Below, piece by piece: positions 17,440 through 27,912 of a stretch of 64,000 bases of DNA. Made by a program: the position numbers and the translations under genes. This stretch comes from Meloidogyne chitwoodi. Its lineage: Eukaryota; Nematoda; Chromadorea; Rhabditida; Meloidogynidae. The stretch spans positions 2,170,001 to 2,234,000 of the forward strand of contig JACZZP010000012.1 of assembly GCA_015183035.1 (NCBI GenBank). Reading direction: 5' to 3'. Numbering within the stretch: position 1 is the stretch's first letter; each line of letters begins with the position of its first letter. The notes under the pieces are model-generated. The model saw only the letters and a program-made list of their open reading frames with translations. It did not search any database and was not told where the DNA came from.

Positions 17440-17700
17440 ATCGAGTATGATGAATTCAATGGGCATGGTCATTTTGGTGCGCAAATTGAGTGTGGCACTG
17501 AAATGGCCAAATAATAAATAAATTAAAAAAAAAGGCGGGATTTAGTGGGAATAATGGAAAATCGGCTATTTTAGAGTTGCGAGGGCCGAATGCCTGTGGT
17601 TTAACATATATTGGGACCCCGTACATTTAATAAGAGAAGCTAAAAATTCTAGCAGCGCGCGAAGCGCGCCCCAAAGCCCGATAGGGCTTTTTATCACCCA
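17440..17700. repeat. Repeat-derived sequence with two GC hairpins
   Basis: Contains one copy of the GTGTGGCACTGAAATGGCC unit (17491 on) and, at 17653-17692, two adjacent hairpins: GCGCGC-GAA-GCGCGC and AAAGCCC-GATA-GGGCTTT. The first has the same GAA loop as both tandem arrays. Confidence 0.6.
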
Positions 17701-17872
17701 AAAATAATTTTTACACAAAATTTTTTTAACTTTCTAAATTTTTAAATACATTATGCTATTCTTACATCCCATGTACTGCACTACTGAGTTGTGCACGCTT
17801 TCACTAGTTAATATACATATAAAAACAAGCCGTTTCGCGTAAATCAAAAATCACAGCCTTTATGGATAATGG

Positions 17873-18060
17873 GAGAGGGCTGGAAGTTGGACATGTTGCT
17901 GGGTACTTGTGGTGGGCCATATGGGAAAATTATCGATTTTTTTGTGCGGGGGTTCCTTCACGCCGAAACAGCTCCCGCTCCGGGTCTATCTCGGGAACGG
18001 GGGCAGATAGCGGAAAACTTCTGCTGGGAGGCGATTGAGCACCAATTAGTAGATGTCGAA
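17873..18060. repeat. Dispersed repeat, copy 2
   Basis: Homolog of 15365-15551 (see there), more GC-rich. It overlaps an open frame from 17869, which is not supported as a gene because the other copies are not open. Confidence 0.6.
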
Positions 18061-18209
18061 TCAAAAAATTTTTTTTTGAGAAATTTCAATTTAAAGGGTA
18101 GTTATCCGCGTGAGACTGAAACGTCCAGCCCAGACTCTAATAGTTTTTTTAGAGTCTAGCGACAACGGTTGGCTTTTTGTGGGAAATTCTTTTGGGATAA
18201 TATGTATTC

Positions 18210-18530
18210 GAGTACGGCGAATTTTTTGGGACAGGTTATTTCGGTGCCGAACTTGAGTGTGGCACTGAAATGGCCGAATATGATATACTTTCAAAATAAG
18301 TGGGATTTTTTGGTGGGATAATGGGTAATCAGTTGTGGGGAGTTCAATGGGCAAGGTAATTTTGGTGCAGAAATTAATTGCGGCACTGAAATGGGCATCG
18401 AATAATAAACTAAAAATAAGTTGGAATTATTTGAGGGATAATGGGTAATCGGCTATGGGGAATTAAATGGGATTGGTCATTTTGGTGCTAGACTTGAGTG
18501 TGGCAATGAAATGGCCGATTGAAAATTTTA
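18210..18530. repeat. 120-bp tandem repeat
   Basis: GGCACTGAAATGG-type motif at 18261, 18382 and 18502 (spacings 121 and 120), with GGGATAATGGGTAATCGGCTATGGGGAA-like sequence between. A single related copy lies at 17494, and the motif recurs at 21369 in the last exon of the next gene. Confidence 0.7.
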
Positions 18531-18739
18531 ATTGCTTTTTTGAATGTAAATATGAGGCCGATAGTTTTGGCTAAGTTGAGACATTTGTAGCCACAAGCGT
18601 TGGCTACAAAAAGTCTGCGAGCCAATTGAGTCTGTGATGAGTGATTGTAGCGATTTGAGTCAAAAAGTGGTTGTCACATGGGTCAATTTTTGAATTCGGC
18701 GTGCAAAACCGGATTTCAATAGCCTATTTTGTAGAACAT

Positions 18740-20260
18740 CCTTTGACGATCTAAAAAACATATCATATGTTGGAGGTCCTCTTGAGTCTCTGAGAATTAA
18801 GTCCGAAAAGCGATTCGGACTCTTACGATTTTTTGACCGTAACTTTTCGAGAAAATTTTTTAAATTTTTTCTGACCTCGGATTCATGTTTAGGATGTGTT
18901 TATACACCATAAAAGTAATTTTTACGAAAAAAAAATTTTCAAAATTTTTCCAAAGGGGTACCCCTATTGGAATATTTTCCAAAATTTTCAATCGACCTTA
19001 ACTTTTCGAGTTTTGGTCGGATTGGAATGAAACAAAGTTTGATAGATGAAGTAAAAAATTAACTATTTTATGATTGAAGAAAAATTTTAAAAATGTTCGG
19101 GGTAGGGGTAGTTAGGGTCGATTTTCTGAAAATTCGAAAATTTTCGGTTTTTTTGAAAAAATTTTGGATTTTTGCCATGGGATTGGACTGAAAGTATTTT
19201 TATAAAATTAAGCATAATTTTTAACACCTAATAAGGTTTAAAATATTCAAAAAAGGTTATTTATCTTAAAGTTATGAATTTTTGAAATTTTTGTCATAAA
19301 ATCCCATTCAAATTTTGAAGTCAAAAAATGTAAACATAAAAATTAAAGCAAGGTGGGCAAATGATATATCATATGAAAGCTCTTTATGAGCTGAGTTCAA
19401 AAATATTTTTTGAAAAAATTTTGGATTAACTTTGACCAAGTTACAGGGGTTAGAAATTTTGGGATAGCGGGGGTTTAAAGGGTGGTATGTATTAAACAGA
19501 TCATAAAGCCTTTTTTTACTCACCCATGTTATAGAGTATGTTTTGTAGGTTCAAAAAACATATCACATGTTTGGGGTCCACTTGAGTCTGAGGGAGTTAG
19601 AGTCCGAAAAGTGAGTATGACCCTAATAATTTTTTGACTCTAACTTTTGCAAAAAATTTTTAAAAAATTTTCTGACAACAGATTCGTGTTTAGGGAGTGT
19701 TTTTACCACATATAAGACATTTTTTTCGAAAAAAAATTTTTCAAAATTTTTCAAAAAGGGGTACCCCTTATGGAATATTTTCCAAAATTTGCAATCGACC
19801 TTAACTTTGCGAGTTTTTGTCGAATTTGAATGAATCAAGTGTTATTAAATAAAGAAAAACATTAGCTATTTTATAAGTTAAAATTTTTTGAAAAATATTA
19901 GGTTTAGAGGTACTTAGGATCAAAAATCTGAAAATTCGAAAATTTCCGGTTTTTCGAAAAATTTTCGGTATTTTTGCCATGGGACTGGATGGAAAGTATT
20001 TTTATTATATTAAGCATAATTTTTGGAACCTTTTAAGGTTTTAAAATATTCAAAAAAGGTTACTTTTCAAAAAGTTATGATTTTTTGAAAATTTGGGCAT
20101 AAAATCCCATCAAAATTTTGAGAGCCAAAATGGCCTACTATAAAATTAAAGTATGGGGGCCAAATTATATATCATTTGAAAGCCCTTGACTAGAAGAGTC
20201 AAAAATATTTTTTGTAAAATTTTTGGATAAACTCTTACCAAGTTGCAGGGTGTTAAAGTT
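18740..20260. repeat. 800-bp direct tandem duplication (diverged dimer)
   Basis: Two copies about 800 bases apart: AAAAAACATATCA.ATGTT at 18753/19553, GGGGTACCCC at 18955/19758, and GCCATGGGA.TGGA..GAAAGTATTTTTAT near 19174/19975. Each copy holds the 10-base palindrome GGGGTACCCC. Copies differ at perhaps one base in six. No coding frame shared by both copies. Confidence 0.75.
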
Positions 20261-20280
20261 TCGGTTGAGGTCGTTCACTG

Positions 20281-21080
20281 GGCGTTTAAGGGCCGAAGGC
20301 CCTTAAACGCCGGAGGGTTGGACCAACACTTTGGCACTCACCACGACTCTAAAACACCACAAACTTTCCAAACTTTAGCGGGGCGTTTGAGGGCCGAAGG
20401 CCCTCAAATGCCGGAGGGTTGCACCACCACTTTGACACCCACCACCACTTTTAACCCACCACAAAATTTCCAAACTTTAGCGGGGCGTTTGAGGGCCGAA
20501 GGCCCTCAAACGCCGGAGGGTTACACAACCACTTTGGCACCCACCACCACTTTTAACCCACCACAAACTTTTTAAACTTTAGCGGGGCGTTTGAAGGCCG
20601 AAGGCCTTCAAACGCCGGAGGGTTACACCACCACTTTTGCCTCCACCACGACCTTTAACCCACCACAAACTTTCCAAACCTTAGCGGGGCGTTTGAGGGC
20701 CGAAGGCCCTCAAACGCCGGAGGGTTACACCACCAATTTTGCCTCCACCACGACCTTTAACCCACCACAAAATTTCCAAACTTTAGCGGGGCGTTTGAGG
20801 GCCGAAGGCCCTCAAACGCCGGAGGGTTGCACCACCACTTTGGCACCCACCACCACTTTTAACCCACCACAAACTTTCCAAACTTTAGCGGGGCGTTTGA
20901 GGGCCGAAGGCCCTCAAACGCCGGAGGGTTACACAACCACTTTTGCCTCCACCACCACTTTTAACCCACCACAAACTTTTCAAACTTTAGCGGGGCGTTT
21001 GAGGGCCGAAGGCCCTCAAACGCCGGAGGGTTGCACCACCACTTTGGCACCCACCACCACTTTTAACCCACCACAACTTC
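20281..21080. repeat. 102-bp tandem array of long hairpins
   Basis: Eight hairpins at 20281, 20383, 20485, 20587, 20689, 20791, 20893 and 20995, spaced exactly 102 bases from the second on. Each is GGCGTTTGAGGGCC-GAA-GGCCCTCAAACGCC (14-bp arms), followed by a Thr/Pro-codon-like spacer. Unit 1 (GTTTAAG..CTTAAAC) and unit 4 (TTTGAAGG..CCTTCAAA) carry changes on both arms that keep the pairing. Because 102 is a multiple of three, one frame is open over several units with a stop in unit 3. Confidence 0.85.
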
Positions 21081-21359
21081 ACACCGCTCATGACGTACAT
21101 ATTCCAAGCAAAAATCCCTGCTAGGACCCTTTCAAAGCCGCAGGCTTTCAACGCCCATATTTTCAATCCCCCCGGCGCTTCTCCCTAAAGTATTTTTTAA
21201 TGTTCCCCATGTTATTAATTTTCCCCATAATTTTATACACTGATCTGAGCATACAAACGCTGTTTGATTTTATAAAAATAAGTCAAATTAAAAAAATTAA
21301 TCAATTATTTGAAAAAAATACAAATAATTTGGCCGATTTATAAAATTATTAATTCACAA

Positions 21360-23172
21360 TCAAATGTTGGCACTGAAATGGCAGCTCTGAAAATACCAAA
21401 CCTTTTTATCTTCTTCTTCTTCAATAATAATAATTTCCTCTTCTTTTTCTTTATTTTCTTCTTCTTTATTTTCTTTAATTTCAATTTTATTTTCTTCATC
21501 ATCAAAAATAAATATCCAATCATTTTCAGGTGGTAATATATTAATTAATTTAAATAAATTTAAATATCTTTCTAAAATAATTTTTAAATAATTTTTTAAT
21601 TTTTCATTTTTTGTTGTTTTTAATTGATTTTTTATAAATTTAATTGTATTAATTAAATCATCATTAGAACAATTATTTGGTTCTTCTATTTTTGGAGGAT
21701 CTCTAATTTGTTCAATTATTGTTGTTATTACTATTATATTATTTATATTTATTATTTGACTGAAAAATAAAAATTAATTGAAATTAAATATTTTTTAAAT
21801 TAATTATTAAATATTAAAAAAAAATTAAATAAATACCCCTCCATTTTTAACTAAATTTTTTAAACATTTTTTGGGAAAATAAAAATAACTAAAAATAGTT
21901 TTAGCATTAAAAAAGCAATTAATTTAATAAATTTAAAAAATATTTACTTTGATGTTCCTTCACATTTAATAATAAAATTCCAAAATTTTAAATGATTTAA
22001 ATTTGGCTTTTTATAAAAAATAAAGGGAGGAGTACAATCAATTTGGTTTTTATTAAATTGACAATTTAAATAATTAGAAAGACGAAAAAGAAAAATCTGA
22101 AAAAATAAAATAAATATTTAAATTTAATTAAAATAAAAACCTTTAAATCAAATTTAGAAATGCTTTCAGGCGAACAAGAATTAAATTCATCTTGAGGGCA
22201 GTCAGGAAGATAATTGAAGAAGTCATCAATAAAATTATCTAAATAAATAAATATTTAAAAAATAAATAAAAGTAAATAAATAATGTGAAAAAAATTAAAA
22301 AAAAACAAAAAATAAAATTTTAAAAAAAAATTTTTTTAAATTAAAAAAAAAGAAAATTGCGGTCTATCTACCTGCAAATTAATCGAAAAATTAATTTAAA
22401 AAATTAAAAATAAAGCAAATAAAATTAAATTTTAATTAATTAACATTTTTAGGTTTTAATTAATAAAAATATTTTTTTTTAATTAAAAAATTTTTTAAGA
22501 AATTTTAATTTTTGCGGATAAAATTTGCGGACAATTACCAGCAAATTCAAAAAAATAAAATAAAATAAAAATAAATAAATATTTACATATTTCCTCTATA
22601 AAATCATTACTAATTTCACAAATAATCCAAACCAATCTTCTCAAAAAATAATTATTTTCAATTAACAAAAATGAATTTTTTAAATATTTTTTTATATCAA
22701 AATATTTTGTTTTTGTAATTGTTGTTTGATCAGAAAAAATAAATTTATTATTTTCTTCTTCTTCTTTATTATTATTAAATATTTCAGCAAAATTATGAAT
22801 AAATGAACCTAACTAAATTTAATTAAAATTAAAAATTATATTTTTAAATTAAAAAAAGAGAAGGAAAACACATAAAAATTTAAAACAAAAAATCCTTAAA
22901 AAATTGATAGCTTTGGGAGTAAAAATAATAATTAAAATAAAAAACAAACCATAGAATTATTACAAAAAAATAAAGCATTTTCATCAATTAAATTTTCATT
23001 TTTTTTAATTAAAATATTTAATTCTAAAGCACAAAAAGATAAAATTGAAAATAAATTTGAATTATTTTCTTCTTTTTCAATATTAATTTTAAATCCTTTA
23101 ATTAAATATTCTAAAGCTATATTATAAGAATATATAGCTAAAATTAATTGTTTTGATGATTTTTTTAAAGAC
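21360..23172 (-). CDS. Unrecognised helical protein with acidic C-terminus (5' end missing)
   Basis: Five exons splice in phase by eye: about 22952-23172 (SLKKSSKQLILAIYSYNIAL...), 22575-22812 (LGSFIHNFAEIF...), 22142-22239 (DNFIDDFFNYLPDCPQDEF...), about 21956-22098 (FLFRLSNYLNCQF..., ending KCEGTS) and 21360-21774 (QIININNIIVITTIIEQIRD...). The last exon has a helical stretch rich in Lys/Leu and then a highly acidic Glu/Lys tail, ending QSCHFSANI. The first visible exon starts at an AG acceptor without an ATG, so at least one upstream exon is unplaced, probably between 23200 and 25240. No domain is recognised; the first exon faintly resembles paired-helix (TPR-like) segments. The last codons overlap the repeat motif GGCACTGAAATGG, so the true stop could differ. 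Confidence 0.5.
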
Positions 23173-23524
23173 TAAAAAATAATTAAAAATTTATTTATAT
23201 AAAAAGAGAATGTTTGTCCGTATGTATGTCTGTCCGGCTTTTATAGACAAATGATTAGGGAAGTGAAAATGAGGGGTTTTTATAATAAGGTTGCAACTTA
23301 AAAATAAACTTGAACTTAGAACTTGAAAATAAAGTTGATATTAAAGATTAAACTTATGTTTTTTTGACAATAGTTATATTGTTTTGTGTTCGAAATGTTT
23401 TAAATTAATGTTTTTGTTTTATTTTGCTTGGTGTTTTGAATTAAAGAAGTCTTTGAACCAATTATGGATAAGTTTATTTATGTTTATGTGTTTTTGTTTT
23501 GTTCTCAAGGAATGTTTATAAGTA

Positions 23525-23665
23525 TGTATGTTAAAATAAGAAAATAACAATGTAAAAATAAAAGAGAAAATAGATAGGGAAAAGCAGCAAAAGGAGGATT
23601 ATTATCAATGAAATGAAAACGTTTTTTAAAAGAGAACAACAAAAAAGGCATTCCAAAAACAAGAG
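23525..23665 (-). pseudogene. Decayed copy of the LRRC59-like membrane tail
   Basis: Minus-strand sequence matches the last exon of the LRRC59-like gene at 25295-25395: AAAAAACG.TTTCATTTCATTG.TAATAAT, then similar Leu/Phe-rich codons and TATTTATTTTCTCTT. It reads FISLIIILLLLLFPIYFL against FISLLIILLCCFAYLFSL. No leucine-rich repeats accompany it. Confidence 0.55.
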
Positions 23666-23669
23666 AAAG

Positions 23670-25246
23670 GGTAAAACAACAAGAAAATGAGAAAAACTAA
23701 TAGAGCTTTTTTTTAAAAAAAAATTAAAAAAAAAGGAAAGAAAAAGCGGCAATGGTCCTTTGAGAAGTAAAAAAGAGACCAAGTATATTAAAAAAGATTA
23801 CAACAGAACCAAAATTAAAAGAATTTAACGAAACACAAAATTGCTAATTTGTTTATTGTCAAAAAGTTTTTTTATCTTTAAGGAAAAGTGTAGACTCTTT
23901 TGTAAGAGGAGTATCATTTTGTAAAAAACAGAAAAACAACTTTCGGGAAAGGAATATTCCAGAAAAATAGAAGTATTGTGCATGTTATTTAGACAGTACG
24001 AAAGTGTTAGAGTTTATTAAGAAAAGCATTTTCCGGAAAGATAGAAAAATACAAATGCAAGCGAACAGGATAAAAATTAATCCGGAAAATAAATGTTAGA
24101 GCAAAAACATTCCGGAAAACAGATCCCAATGAAGTTAGAGAAAAAAGATAAAAATACAACTGTATATTTAATAATATTTTTTGTTCTCTTTCTGCTGAAT
24201 ATTTGACTTAAGATAATAAATAGTCATCAATTCTGATAGAGAAAATAATTGCCCCAAAAAATATGAAGAAATTAAAATTGTTAAAAAAGGCTCACATGTC
24301 ATTATTAAATGACGAGAAAATTGAGGGCTCAAGGAAGTAACATTTTTTCAAGGAAAAAAGGAACAAAAACCAACAAAATAAAAGTCTAGTTCATTTTTTA
24401 TAAAAATTTACAATGCGTGACAAACATAATTTTGAGATAATTTTTAAGTGTTTAGAAGATTTTTTTTTTAAAAGATGAAAGAAAAATATTAAAAATGAAG
24501 AAAAGTGATTTATTAGGAAGATTAAGTGTTGAGAAGCCAGATAATAAATTCTTTGAAGATATTATTAGCTAAGGTTTCATAGTGACAATTATTATTTTCA
24601 TCCAAATACTTGATATAAAACCCCATTTTTATTAAAAAAACCCAACAAATCACAAAAAATATTAAGACTGTTAACCCAAATTCCCTCCAAAAAAAAATTA
24701 AAAAAACCTTGACATTTTAAAAGCCACACATCTCTCTCTCTCTTCTCTTTTGCCAAAAGATCCAGAACAAAGTTTTTATATCCAAAAATTCCGTCCGCCT
24801 TCTTCTCTTGTTAAAAATGAACAGATATAAAAAAGCTTAAACCCCTCCTCTCTTTCCATTTTTCTAAAAATATAAATAAATATTTAATGTTAAAAAAGGG
24901 AATATGTTTGTATATGTATTTCTTTTCTTTTTTATTAAGAAAAAGATGTAATGGGAGAATATAATAGACATAATAAATGAGAAAAATGATGGAATATTTT
25001 TAGTTAAAAATGGAAAAAAGGCACGCAATAAAATCCACAAAAAATTCAAAAAAAAAATACAAACATATTTCGTGATTAATATTAATTAAAAACCAAAATG
25101 TCAAACAAAAAAGGATTTTTTACAATCCTTAAAAATATTTTAAATAAAGAAAATTAATCTTTACTCTAATTATAATGTGAAAGTATCAATTGAGAAATTT
25201 ATTTTACTTGTTAATATACATAAAAAGTCAAAAAATCACCCTCGCC
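23670..25246. other. Non-coding stretch
   Basis: AT-rich. Several scattered (T)TCCGGAA words lie at 23940-24115. I see no exon that I can support. The upstream exon(s) of the 21360-23172 gene may hide here. Confidence 0.35.
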
Positions 25247-26149
25247 CTAGTAGTCATAATTTAGTAAAAACAATAAAATAACGACAAAACAATATAAAAT
25301 TGGAAGAGAAAATAAATAAGCAAAGCAGCAAAGAAGAATTATTAACAATGAAATGAAACCGTTTTTTATAAGAGAACGATAAAAAGTCCAACAAGAAGAA
25401 GATACACTTCTTTTAGTAGAAGTAGGAGGAATAGAGCAGATAGAATCATCATCAGTAATTATTGCTGTTGATTCTGCCGAATGAGCATAAGAAAAGCCGA
25501 CATATTGAACAGCTATAAAATTTTAATTTTTAAATAGTTTAATGAAAAAGGCAGCTCTACAACTTTTAGACGTGGTCAGAAAAATATTTTAAAAAAATTA
25601 AACCATTAACAGCAGCTTTAGAACATTGTTTGTCATTCGAACATTCTCCAATAATTTCTACCAAATCATTGTCCAAAGGATTATTAGCCAAATTGAGCCA
25701 TTTTAAAATGTCCAAATCACCAAAACTAGCAGGAAGTTTCTTTAAAAACAAAATTTAAAAGTTGTAAAATTTTCTCATATTTATTAAAAATAAATGAACG
25801 AATTCTCGACACAAAAATTAATTAAAACCTTGATTTTGTTATTTGAAATATCCAAATGATAAAGTGAAGACAAACTTCCAAAATCATCTGGCAATGCCTT
25901 AATCATATTAAAGCTCAAATCCAAAACTTGAAGGTCACAAAAGAAAGCACAAAATTTTGAAGGCAGCGAAGTTAATAAATTATTGCTCAAATTAATCTCT
26001 GTTATTTTCCTCGTTTCTCCACCAAAATTTACGCAGCGACAAATTAATTCGATTGGAACATTTTCAAGTCGTAAAGAGCTCAAGTCAAGTTCTCCATCAT
26101 TTAATCTTTTTTGTAGCATTTTTATTGTTAAGGACGGTGTAGTAAACAT
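25247..26149 (-). CDS. LRRC59-like tail-anchored leucine-rich repeat protein
   Basis: LRRC59 is an ER and nuclear-envelope protein with a cytosolic LRR domain and a C-terminal membrane anchor, linked to ribosome binding and nuclear import. Exons from ATG 26149: GELDLSSLRLENVPIE, then LNLSNNLLTSLPSKF-type repeats (ITEINLSNNLLTSLPSKFCA, LQVLDLSFNMIKALPDDFG, LYHLDISNNKIK), next exon LPASFGDLDILKWLNLANNP and ECSNDKQCSKAA, which matches the family's cysteine-bearing cap. Last exon joins in phase 1 and ends in a hydrophobic segment (FISLLIILLCCFAYLFSLPI) with TAG 25247-25249. The long charged coiled coil between LRRs and anchor in vertebrate LRRC59 is replaced here by about 40 Ser-rich residues. 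Identification is by repeat sequence and layout. Confidence 0.75.
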
Positions 26150-26338
26150 ATAAAAATATTTTGTTCTAAAAAACGGCTAAAAAACAAATTTAAAAAAATA
26201 TATATCGTTATTAAAAACGTTAAAGAAAAAAAATAAAATTTAATTTAAATTTTATTATTTATTTAAACATCACAAAATTTAAATAATATAAGCAAACTTG
26301 AGGAATATAAAGTGAAAATATTGGTACTGATATAAATT

Positions 26339-27191
26339 TTATAATTCAACCTTTAAATGAGAATCATTGAATTTTTTCTTCTTTTTCAATTTATTTGATT
26401 TTGCAAGTTTTTTTGCTATTTCCCTTTCTTTCATTTCTCTAAGTGCTTCACGTTGTAATTCCTCTTTTTTATATGAAGTTTCAACTGAAAAATCTTTGTA
26501 GACATTAATAAAATCATCCTTCTTTGGAATAAATCCAATTTCTTGAGCAGCCAAGTTGAACATTTCCTTTGTTCTAAATAAATAAAAATCAATTTTACAG
26601 ATCACAAAATTATTTTAAAAAAATACTCATTATCCAAAAACGTCAAATTCAAGCAAAGGTTATTCGACCATTGATAAAGTTGATGGTAATCAGCATCTTT
26701 GTTTATATAATACAAGGCATACTTGGGAAAATATAAAGTTAATCCAGCAAGGAAGATTGTATTTTCAATAATTCTAGCAAAATTGTCCCGCGATTCTTCT
26801 GTTGAACTAAATATTCTAAAATCGTCAATTTTATCGTTATGCTTAAGTAATGCTTGTTTTGATTCTTTTATTGTCTTATGGATGCTTGAAAATAGGTGTT
26901 TAAGCATAAGATGCTTCTCATCTTTGTTTTTGGAAAGAATTGTTTTTAAAGCAACTTCTTGTTCACGTCGCTTAATTTTTAATAACAAAGGATCTAAAAA
27001 ATAAAAATAAATCTATAAATTAAAAAATAAACAAACCTACATTCTTTTTGAAATAAATCAACATTTAATTCATCCTTTTTAAAAGTTGACAATTTTGGAG
27101 ATGATTTATCCTGATCATTTTTATACGAATGAGTAACCTCAGAGTGGCAATACGAAAACAAAAATGCAAAATAGTATAACAAATCATTCAT
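26339..27191 (-). CDS. CCDC134 homolog, secretory pathway protein
   Basis: CCDC134 is an ER-resident/secreted protein. Three exons: ATG 27191 opens MNDLLYYFAFLFSYCHSEV, a plausible signal peptide; the middle exon has IKRREQEVALKTIL and the core RIIENTIFLAGLTLYFPKYA, then QWSNNLCLNLT; the last exon has MFNLAAQEIGFIPKKDDF and a Lys/Glu-rich coil. These match in order the vertebrate protein (VKRREQLLALKNL, VVENTAFFGDVVLRFP, RWGISFCNQT, SLMAQELGI). It ends LKVEL; vertebrate forms end QSEL, so a KDEL-like retrieval signal is kept in a different spelling. It lies just upstream of the LRRC59-like gene, same strand, about 190 bp apart: both ER proteins, so an operon is possible. Confidence 0.8.
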
Positions 27192-27912
27192 TCTGAAGAA
27201 ACTTCTTTAAAAGAATTAATCACTAAAAGTCTAAAAATGTTAAGAGAGAGTAAAAATGAAATAGAGAAAAAAAGAATTGTGGGCGAATTGTCAAAGAAAA
27301 CATTTTGCCAAAGCTACATTTTTATTGTACATTTTTAAATTTTAATCGAGAATTTGCTCCCAATAACAATTTTAAAAAATAAAATCGATTTTTTTTTAGA
27401 TATAAATTTTAAAAATTTAAAACAGAAATACAAATAAGTAAAAAAATCAGAATTTATTTTATTTAAAAATTTGATATTCGTTCGACAAAGTATAAAAATT
27501 CTCAAAAGTATTTAATTCCTCTTTATTAACTTATTTAACTTTAGTTACCTCTTTCCTCATAAAAACATGAATAAATTTAATATAAAATTAGGCAAATTAA
27601 AAATTAATTTTTCAAGACTAAATTAGACACCTCAAAAACAACTTAAGTCTTATTAAAATCTAAAACTCAATATAAAGTTTGAGCAAGATTAAAAAAAATA
27701 ATAATAAGAGGGAGAGAATTGAGCAAAAGAATAGATAAAATAGAATTTTAAAAAATAGTAGTTAGTAATATAATTCTGATTTTTGGTAGATAAGTCTGAG
27801 GTGATAATATATATTTGGTAGACAATACATAAAATTCTAAAAAATATTTTTCTTTTTTAGAAATAATTCTTAAGGTGACCGGGAATATATTTTTCTTTAA
27901 AATAAATAAAAA

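Noticed and set aside
16670..17459. Long overlapping open frames on the minus strand (254, 197 and 172 residues)
   Set aside because: They are the 229-bp array read in three frames; monomers simply lack stops, and the period is not a multiple of three.
17869..18159. Plus-strand open frame MGEGWKLDMLLGTCGG...
   Set aside because: Falls in a dispersed repeat whose other copy (15365-15551) is not open; no acceptor/donor context.
20243..21124. Open frames encoding repeats of TLAGRLRAEGPQTPEG
   Set aside because: They follow from the 102-bp period and end at a stop in unit 3. The base pattern is explained by the hairpin, including paired arm changes, rather than by protein conservation. Kept only as a repeat.
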